Shown here: in pieces, positions 57,952 to 64,000 of the stretch
Layout: every line of letters starts with the position of its first letter
How positions within the stretch are numbered: the stretch's first letter is position 1
Assembly (NCBI RefSeq): GCF_001679485.1
Contig: NZ_LZOZ01000014.1
Span: forward strand, 124,001 to 188,000
Reading direction: 5' to 3'
Source of the DNA: Haemophilus sp. CCUG 60358
Lineage (GTDB): Bacteria > Pseudomonadota > Gammaproteobacteria > Enterobacterales > Pasteurellaceae
DNA length: 64,000 nt
Translations under genes and position numbers: made by a program
Notes under the pieces: model-generated
Seen by the model: the letters and a program-made list of their open reading frames with translations, nothing else
What the model was told of the DNA's origin: nothing
The model's database searches: none

Positions 57952-59808
57952 ATGGCATTACTCCAAATTGCAGAGCCAGGACAAACGGCTGCACCCCATC
58001 AACATCGTCTTGCAGTAGGGATTGATTTAGGTACAACAAACTCTTTAGTTGCCGCTGTACGTAGCGGTCAAGCCACCATTTTGAATGATGAACAAGACAG
58101 AAGCCTTGTGCCTTCAGTTGTGTATTATGGTGAAAATGAAAAACTTGTGGGTACTGAAGCATTTGCAAAAGCTGCAATTGATCCTAAGAATACGATTATT
58201 TCGGTTAAACGTTTGATTGGTCGTAGTCTTGCCGATGTGCAATCTCGTTATACAAACTTGCCCTATGAGTTTGTGGCAAGTGAAAATGGGTTACCATTAT
58301 TGGTCACGCATCAAGGCAAAAAAAGCCCAATTGAAGTCTCTGCGGATATTTTATCTCGTTTAAATCATATTGCAGAACAGCGCTTTGCAGGAGAGCTTTC
58401 TGGCGTGGTGATTACTGTTCCCGCGTATTTTGATGATGCTCAACGCCAAAGTACGAAGGATGCAGCACGTCTTGCAGGGTTGAATGTATTACGTTTATTA
58501 AATGAACCCACTGCAGCAGCAGTCGCTTATGGCTTAGATAGCGGAAAAGAGGGCGTCATCGCTGTTTATGACTTAGGTGGCGGTACCTTTGATATCTCAA
58601 TTTTACGCTTATCTAAAGGCGTATTTGAAGTTTTAGCAACAGGTGGGGATACCGCTTTAGGTGGTGATGATTTTGACCATTTAATTGCAGATTGGATTGT
58701 TGAACAAGCGGGTATTCAACCACAAAATGTAAATGAGCAGCGTGAGCTTTTAAGCTTAGCGACTCAGACTAAAATTGCTTTAACGAGTGAGCAAAGTGCG
58801 GTCATTTCTTGGCGTGGATTTGAAGGTGAGTTAAGTCGTGAGCAATTTAATGAATTAATCCACTCATTAGTAAAACGTTCGTTATTAACCTGTCGTCGTG
58901 CATTGAAAGATGCGCATGTTGAAGCTGAAGACGTGCAAGAAGTGGTTATGGTTGGAGGCTCAACTCGCGTGCCTTACGTACGTGAGCAAGTGGGCGAATT
59001 CTTCGGTAAAACCCCATTAACCTCGATTGACCCAGATAAAGTCGTGGCCTTAGGTGCAGCAATTCAAGCGGATATTTTAGTGGGCAACAAGAATGACAGT
59101 GATATGTTGTTACTCGATGTGGTGCCGCTTTCTTTAGGTATTGAAACCATGGGCGGTTTAGTGGAGAAAATTATTCCACGTAACACCACGATTCCAGTGG
59201 CTCGCGCGCAAGAATTTACCACCTTTAAAGATGGTCAAACTGCGATGACGGTACATGTGGTACAAGGTGAACGTGAGCTGGTGGGTGATTGCCGTTCTTT
59301 AGGTCGTTTTACATTGCGAGGCATTCCGCCAATGGTAGCAGGTGCGGCACATATTCGTGTAACTTATCAAGTGGATGCAGATGGCTTATTAAGTGTAACC
59401 GCCATGGAAAAATCCACAAAAGTCCAAGCATCGATTCAAATTAAGCCTTCTTATGGCTTAACAGATGAAGAAGTAACGGCAATGATTAAAGCTTCTTTTG
59501 ATAATGCACAAGATGATATGCAAGCCCGTGAATTAGCTGAGCAGCGCGTTGAGGCTGATCGTGTGATTGAAAGCGTGATTGTAGCATTACAACAAGATGG
59601 GGCTGACTTATTAACCGAAGCCGAATTCCACCAAATTGAAAATGCATTGAGACAACTAATGGATGTAAAAGAAGGCGCAGATCGTCATGCTATCGTTCAA
59701 GGAATCAAAGCCCTTGATGTCGCGACTCAAGAATTTGCGGCAAGACGAATGAATAAATCCATTAATCAAGCGCTGACAGGTAAATTTGTATCTGACATTG
59801 AGCAATAA
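57952..59808 (+). CDS. hscA: Iron-sulfur chaperone HscA
   Basis: Hsp70-type ATPase that releases clusters from IscU. 618 residues. Nucleotide-binding domain: [45 protein letters not shown]. The substrate-binding domain starts near 390 ([17 protein letters not shown]). The last codons run into an uptake signal. Confidence 0.97.
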   Translation: MALLQIAEPGQTAAPHQHRLAVGIDLGTTNSLVAAVRSGQATILNDEQDRSLVPSVVYYGENEKLVGTEAFAKAAIDPKNTIISVKRLIGRSLADVQSRYTNLPYEFVASENGLPLLVTHQGKKSPIEVSADILSRLNHIAEQRFAGELSGVVITVPAYFDDAQRQSTKDAARLAGLNVLRLLNEPTAAAVAYGLDSGKEGVIAVYDLGGGTFDISILRLSKGVFEVLATGGDTALGGDDFDHLIADWIVEQAGIQPQNVNEQRELLSLATQTKIALTSEQSAVISWRGFEGELSREQFNELIHSLVKRSLLTCRRALKDAHVEAEDVQEVVMVGGSTRVPYVREQVGEFFGKTPLTSIDPDKVVALGAAIQADILVGNKNDSDMLLLDVVPLSLGIETMGGLVEKIIPRNTTIPVARAQEFTTFKDGQTAMTVHVVQGERELVGDCRSLGRFTLRGIPPMVAGAAHIRVTYQVDADGLLSVTAMEKSTKVQASIQIKPSYGLTDEEVTAMIKASFDNAQDDMQARELAEQRVEADRVIESVIVALQQDGADLLTEAEFHQIENALRQLMDVKEGADRHAIVQGIKALDVATQEFAARRMNKSINQALTGKFVSDIEQ

Positions 59809-59853
59809 AGTGCGGTTATAAATTAACGAGTTTTTTATATTGAGGAAAGTAAT

Positions 59854-60195
59854 ATGCCAAAAGTGATTTTTTTACCGAATGAAGAATTCTGCCCAGAGGG
59901 TATGGTGGTTGATGCGGCAGCTGGCGACAACTTATTAGAAGTGGCACATAATGCGGGCGTTGAAATTCACCACGCTTGCGATGGTTCTTGTGCTTGTACA
60001 ACATGCCATGTAGTTATTCGTGAAGGGTTTGATTCATTAAATGAAGCCAGCGATCAAGAAGAAGACATGTTGGATAAAGCATGGGGCTTAGAAATGGATA
60101 GCCGCCTTTCTTGCCAATGTGTCGTGGGTGATGAAGATTTAGTGGTGGAAATCCCTAAATATAATATTAACCATGCGAATGAGGCAGCCCACTAA
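59854..60195 (+). CDS. fdx: [2Fe-2S] ferredoxin, isc type
   Basis: Adrenodoxin-type ferredoxin that supplies electrons to cluster assembly. 113 residues. Cluster ligands are in [16 protein letters not shown] (three Cys at C-x5-C-x2-C) and [15 protein letters not shown] precedes the ATG. It overlaps iscX by one base (TAATG). Confidence 0.97.
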   Translation: MPKVIFLPNEEFCPEGMVVDAAAGDNLLEVAHNAGVEIHHACDGSCACTTCHVVIREGFDSLNEASDQEEDMLDKAWGLEMDSRLSCQCVVGDEDLVVEIPKYNINHANEAAH

Positions 60196-60389
60196 TGAAA
60201 TGGACCGATGCCCAACTTATTGCAGAAGAACTTTATGATCGTAATCCAGATTTAGATCCTAAAACGGTACGTTTCACGGATTTGCATAAGTGGATTTGTG
60301 AACTAGACGGTTTTGATGATGATCCAATGAAATCTAACGAGAGTATTCTGGAAGCGATTTTGTTGAAATGGTTAGATGAATACGAGTAA
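60195..60389 (+). CDS. iscX: IscX protein
   Basis: Small acidic regulator that binds IscS and iron. 64 residues, normal. [29 protein letters not shown] and the C-terminal [14 protein letters not shown] are family signatures. Last gene of the operon, coupled to fdx. Confidence 0.96.
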   Translation: MKWTDAQLIAEELYDRNPDLDPKTVRFTDLHKWICELDGFDDDPMKSNESILEAILLKWLDEYE

Positions 60390-60402
60390 TCGATTCGATT
60401 AA

Positions 60403-60434
60403 AAAAGCGAGCTGAGAGGCTCGCTTTTTGTTTT
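60403..60434 (+). terminator. Terminator of the isc operon
   Basis: AAAAAGCGAGC, loop TGAGAG, GCTCGCTTTTT: 11-bp perfect stem and T tract. Confidence 0.9.
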
Positions 60435-60454
60435 GAGAATTTACCTCAAAATAA

Positions 60455-60488
60455 AACCGCACTTTATTACTAAAGTGCGGTTATTTTT
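60455..60488. terminator. Uptake-signal-pair terminator after mglC
   Basis: AACCGCACTTTA, loop TTAC, TAAAGTGCGGTT: 12-bp perfect stem with T-rich tracts on both strands. It should end mglBAC on the minus strand. Confidence 0.85.
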
Positions 60489-60502
60489 ATCGTTGTTTTT
60501 AA

Positions 60503-61513
60503 TTATTTTTTCTTCGCATATTTTAAGGAGTCGATAGCAACCGCGAGGATGATAATACTACCTTTAATGATATATTGCCAGTAAGGGTTTACACCGATAT
60601 AAGTTAAACCGTAGTTAATAACGGTGAAGATAATAACACCTGTGATTACGCCGATAACAGTACCCACACCACCAGCGAAAGATACACCACCTACTACGCA
60701 GGCAGCAATCGCATCTAATTCATACATGAAACCGAGGTTGTTGGTAGCACTACCGATACGACCAGCTTCTAACATACCACCGAATGCATAGAACATACCT
60801 GCAATCATGTAAATCACAACAAGGTTACGTGCTACGTTTACGCCAGATACTTTTGCTGCTTCAGGGTTACCACCGATAGCAAAGATATTTTTACCGAAGC
60901 GTGTTTTATTCCACATTACCCAAACTAAGAATGCACAAATTGCAGCATAAATAGTGATATAGGATAATTTGAACGAACCAAGTCTGAAGAAGCCTTGTGC
61001 GAAGTTAGAGAAAGATTCACTGAAACCAGCAATTGGTGAACCACCTACGCCATCATAATAAAGTGAGTTGAAACCGTAAACGATGATCATGGTACCCATA
61101 GTTGCAATGAACGGGGTTACATTGAGATAAGCGATAACTAAACCATTCACTAAGCCGATTACAGCACCTACCGCACAAACAGTCAGGATAACTACTGGAA
61201 TAGGAATTTCACCTAAATCTGGGAACACGCGGTTCATGTTTTCCATAGATTGTAAGAGAGTAGCAGAAATAACCGCTGCTAAACCTACTTGGCGACCGGC
61301 TGATAAGTCGGTACCTTGAGTGATAAGCAAGCCTGCAACACCTAGGGCAATAATGAGACGGACGGATGATTGAGTTAAAATGTTGCTAAAGTTGCGAACA
61401 TTCAAGAATGTTGGATCTTGTGCGATGATGATGCCAAGTAAAATCAACAACACAAAATAAATCGCATTTTGTTTTAAGAAATCGAATGATTTATTTTTTG
61501 GTAAGGCACTCAT
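60503..61513 (-). CDS. mglC: Galactose/methylgalactoside ABC transporter permease MglC
   Basis: Inner-membrane subunit of the Mgl galactose importer. 336 residues, about ten helices. The BPD_transp_2 family pattern is visible: TQGTDLSAGRQVGLAAVISATLLQS, MGTMIIVYGFNSLYYDG, NIFAIGGNPEAAKVSGVNV (ATPase coupling) and CVVGGVSFAGGVGTVIGV. 18 bases after mglA. Confidence 0.96.
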   Translation of the reverse strand: MSALPKNKSFDFLKQNAIYFVLLILLGIIIAQDPTFLNVRNFSNILTQSSVRLIIALGVAGLLITQGTDLSAGRQVGLAAVISATLLQSMENMNRVFPDLGEIPIPVVILTVCAVGAVIGLVNGLVIAYLNVTPFIATMGTMIIVYGFNSLYYDGVGGSPIAGFSESFSNFAQGFFRLGSFKLSYITIYAAICAFLVWVMWNKTRFGKNIFAIGGNPEAAKVSGVNVARNLVVIYMIAGMFYAFGGMLEAGRIGSATNNLGFMYELDAIAACVVGGVSFAGGVGTVIGVITGVIIFTVINYGLTYIGVNPYWQYIIKGSIIILAVAIDSLKYAKKK

Positions 61514-61531
61514 AATTTGTTCCTTTATGAT

Positions 61532-63046
61532 TTATAAATATTTTGCGGCAAGTTGCAAAATTTCTTCTTGAGACGTTTTTGCCGTTTCAACGATGCCGGC
61601 AACACGACCATTACTCATGACCAAAATTCGGTCTGTTACGCCTAATAGTTCCGGCATTTCTGATGAAATCATAATGATGCCTTTATCTTTTTTAGCGAGT
61701 TCTTGAATGAGCTGATAAATTTCAAATTTTGCCCCAATATCAATACCACGAGTTGGTTCGTCGAGCATTAAGATATCTGGTTGGGTTAAAAGCCAACGGC
61801 CGATAATCACTTTTTGTTGGTTACCACCAGAAAGCGATCCAATCGTTGTTTTGTGAGAAGGTGTTTTCACGTTCATCGCATCAATCACCCATTGTGTATC
61901 GCTTGCCATTTTTTTGTTGCTAAGCAATTTCCATGGGGTGAGGTAAGATTTCATATTTGAAATCAAAGAGTTAAATTCAATGCTTAGGTTTGAATAAATC
62001 CCGGTTGAACGACGTTCCTCAGTTACCAAAGCAAAACCGTGGTTAATCGCCTCAAGTGCGGTATGATTTTTCACGATTTTTCCGTTGAGTTTGATCGTCC
62101 CTTCTTTTAATTCGCGTACACCAAAAATGGCTTCCACAATATCGGTTCGTTTTGCACCAACAAGACCTGCAATACCTAAAATTTCACCTTTGCGTAAATT
62201 AAAGGAAACATCTTGAATAGAAGGTTGGTTCACCGCAGTTAAATGTTCCACTTCAAGTGTGATTTCTTTTGGTACGTTAGTTCTTTCAGGGAAACGTTGT
62301 GTTAATTCACGGCCTACCATCATTGAAACAATTTCTTCCATGGTGGTGCCTTTAACTTCAACGGTATTGATCCATTTACCATCACGAAGAATGGTGATTT
62401 CATCACAAATTTTGAAGATTTCATCCATTTTGTGTGAAATATAGATAATGCCACAACCGCGATCTTTTAATTTTTGAATAATTTTGAAAAGATGTTCCAC
62501 TTCTTTTTCTGAAAGTGAGGATGTTGGCTCATCCATAATTACGATTTTAGCGTTATAAGAGAAAGCTTTCGCAATTTCGATCATCTGCATTTGTGAAACG
62601 GAAAGTTTGGCCACTTTTTCTTTTGGATCAACATCAATATCCAATTCATCGAAAATCGCTTTGGTATCACGATACATTTTGGCGTGATCCACAAAAGGAC
62701 CTTTAAGTGGGTAGCGACCCAACCATAGGTTATCCATTACACTGGTTTGACGCACCAAGTTAAGTTCTTGGTGAACCATTGAAATCCCATTTTCAAGGGC
62801 TTCTTTTGATGTTTTAAAATCAACAGGTTTGCCTAAGAATAAAATTTCACCTTCGTCTTTTGCATAAATTCCGAAGAGGCATTTTAATAATGTAGATTTA
62901 CCCGCCCCGTTTTCACCCATCAAGGCGTGAACAGAGTGAGAACGAACTGTTAGATTGGCGTGATCAAGGGCTTTTACACCGGGGAAAGACTTACTGACAT
63001 CCGTCATTGTCAGTAGTACATCACTGTCTTGGGTTTGAGTTGTCAT
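61532..63046 (-). CDS. mglA: Galactose/methylgalactoside ABC transporter ATP-binding protein MglA
   Basis: Double ABC ATPase of the Mgl importer. The start is the ATG at 63046 (MTTQTQDSD) behind GAGG; a longer frame to 63115 would run back through the mglB-mglA hairpin. 504 residues. First half: Walker [13 protein letters not shown], Walker [12 protein letters not shown]. Second half: degenerate Walker A (GLVGAKRTD), but intact signature [15 protein letters not shown] and [11 protein letters not shown], typical for sugar ATPases of this class. Confidence 0.96.
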   Translation of the reverse strand: MTTQTQDSDVLLTMTDVSKSFPGVKALDHANLTVRSHSVHALMGENGAGKSTLLKCLFGIYAKDEGEILFLGKPVDFKTSKEALENGISMVHQELNLVRQTSVMDNLWLGRYPLKGPFVDHAKMYRDTKAIFDELDIDVDPKEKVAKLSVSQMQMIEIAKAFSYNAKIVIMDEPTSSLSEKEVEHLFKIIQKLKDRGCGIIYISHKMDEIFKICDEITILRDGKWINTVEVKGTTMEEIVSMMVGRELTQRFPERTNVPKEITLEVEHLTAVNQPSIQDVSFNLRKGEILGIAGLVGAKRTDIVEAIFGVRELKEGTIKLNGKIVKNHTALEAINHGFALVTEERRSTGIYSNLSIEFNSLISNMKSYLTPWKLLSNKKMASDTQWVIDAMNVKTPSHKTTIGSLSGGNQQKVIIGRWLLTQPDILMLDEPTRGIDIGAKFEIYQLIQELAKKDKGIIMISSEMPELLGVTDRILVMSNGRVAGIVETAKTSQEEILQLAAKYL

Positions 63047-63060
63047 ATCCAACCTCATCA

Positions 63061-63097
63061 AAAAGGGGGAAAGGGAATTTGGGTTTCCTTTCCCCCT
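63061..63097 (-). terminator. Attenuating hairpin between mglB and mglA
   Basis: AGGGGGAAAGG and CCTTTCCCCCT form an 11-bp perfect stem around 12 bases; five T follow on the minus strand. It should terminate part of the transcripts, giving more binding protein than ATPase. Confidence 0.75.
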
Positions 63098-63124
63098 AAA
63101 ATTAAAGAAAAGCAATAGATTTTC

Positions 63125-64000
63125 TTATTTTAAGAATTCACTTAGGTTATCTTTATCTACACCAACATAAGGGATACGTACCACACGGTTTTCTAATTTC
63201 CATTGTGTACCTTCTGTTGCTGCTTTACCGTTAGCAAGGTTTGCAGAAAGTTGAACAACTGCTTTACCTTGGTTAACGCCATCGTTTAACACGGTACCAG
63301 CAATTTCGCCTTTCTTGATTAATTGAAGTACTTCCGGTAATGCATCCACACCAAAGATTGGTAATTTTTTACCGTGTGCTTTGGTTGCTTCTAATGCACC
63401 TAATGCCATACCGTCATTGTTTGAAATAATCATTTCAATTTCGTTAGCTTTAGAGCTAGATAACCATGCATCCACTTTATCTTTAGCCATTGCTGCATCC
63501 CACATACCGGTATCAATAAATAATTGTTCGGTTTGGATACCTTTAGCATTTAATTGCTCAATCACATATTTAGTACGTGCTTCTGCGTCTGGGTGACCTG
63601 GTTCACCTTTTAATAATACATATTGGATTTTACCGTCTTTGTTTAAGTCGAAGGCTGGCATTGCTTTCCATTGTTTAGCAATTAAGTCACCCTGGATTAA
63701 ACCAGATTCTTTCGGGTCTGTACCAACATAGTAAGCGTGATCGTAGCTACCAATTGCTTTTGCACCTGGGTCTTTATTGAAGAAAACAACAGGAATGTCA
63801 TCTTGTTTAGCTTTCTTGATAACAGTTGAAGCTGCTGCTGGGTCTACTAAGTTAATCGCTAAAGCTTTTACACCTTTAGAAAGCAAACCATCCACTTGGT
63901 CATTTTGAATAGATTGTGCATTTTGAGAGTCATTCATTAATAACTCAATGCCGCCAAGCGCTTTCGCTTCTTTATCGATTTCTTTACGCATTAATGACAT
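63125..64000 (-). CDS. mglB: Galactose-binding periplasmic protein MglB, C-terminal part
   Basis: Periplasmic galactose/glucose-binding protein and chemoreceptor ligand carrier. The visible 291 residues begin at an internal Met ([15 protein letters not shown]), corresponding to about residue 40 of E. coli MglB; the N-terminus with signal peptide lies beyond the window. Sugar- and calcium-binding segments are seen: [33 protein letters not shown] (the EF-like calcium loop), [12 protein letters not shown] and [14 protein letters not shown]. First gene of mglBAC. Confidence 0.97.
   Translation of the reverse strand: MSLMRKEIDKEAKALGGIELLMNDSQNAQSIQNDQVDGLLSKGVKALAINLVDPAAASTVIKKAKQDDIPVVFFNKDPGAKAIGSYDHAYYVGTDPKESGLIQGDLIAKQWKAMPAFDLNKDGKIQYVLLKGEPGHPDAEARTKYVIEQLNAKGIQTEQLFIDTGMWDAAMAKDKVDAWLSSSKANEIEMIISNNDGMALGALEATKAHGKKLPIFGVDALPEVLQLIKKGEIAGTVLNDGVNQGKAVVQLSANLANGKAATEGTQWKLENRVVRIPYVGVDKDNLSEFLK

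Overview
The window looks like chromosomal DNA of a Haemophilus species (Pasteurellaceae), most likely close to H. parainfluenzae; the species is an inference. The DNA is AT-rich. I counted by eye about fifty copies of the H. influenzae-type DNA uptake signal core AAGTGCGGT or its complement, roughly one per 1.3 kb. The proteins are Haemophilus-like (P1/FadL, P6/Pal, a short TyrR, Hfq, Tol-Pal). No phage, insertion sequence, CRISPR array or replication origin was found. Nearly all genes are core housekeeping genes in compact operons.

Layout. 1-5078 (minus): yciC-yciB-yciA-yciI, then slt, trpR and a partial mtgA. 5292-11042: ompW behind an FNR-type promoter, purMN behind a PurR box, a YfcZ-like gene, fadL/ompP1 behind a FadR-like site, and ogt-mutH. 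11058-17610: tilS, pdxY, accA, the zinc importer znuCB and a divergent M23 peptidase. 17706-22396: a four-gene siderophore-type ABC importer with a Fur-like box, then tyrR with its own TyrR box. 22386-28587: hflX, hfq, rluC, rne with a long leader, and tRNA-Ser. 28656-32148: priC, a YuiF-type transporter behind a complete histidine attenuator, rnt and gloA.

32317-34996 holds a membrane-protein locus (DUF2157/DUF4401/GDYXXLXY) split in two frames at a run of eight T. 35064-43977: cmoA, aspS, an OGFr-like gene broken by an in-frame TAG, an NRAMP-related carrier without the usual metal motifs, nudB, yebC, a lysozyme-inhibitor-like lipoprotein and ruvCAB. 44033-53173: a small secreted protein, cydABX-ybgE behind an FNR box, ybgC-tolQRAB-pal and three tRNA-Lys genes. 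53296-60389: trmJ and the isc operon (iscR-S-U-A, hscB, a DUF2625 gene, hscA, fdx, iscX) behind an IscR box. 60503-64000 (minus): mglBAC, with mglB cut by the window end.

Regulation is unusually legible: Trp, FNR (two), PurR, FadR, Fur, TyrR and IscR sites and a histidine attenuator can be read directly. Many terminators are built from two inverted uptake signals. The best leads for something new are the T8-split membrane locus, the amber-interrupted OGFr-like gene, the second small ORF between the histidine attenuator and the transporter, and the terminator hairpin that covers the priC ribosome-binding region.
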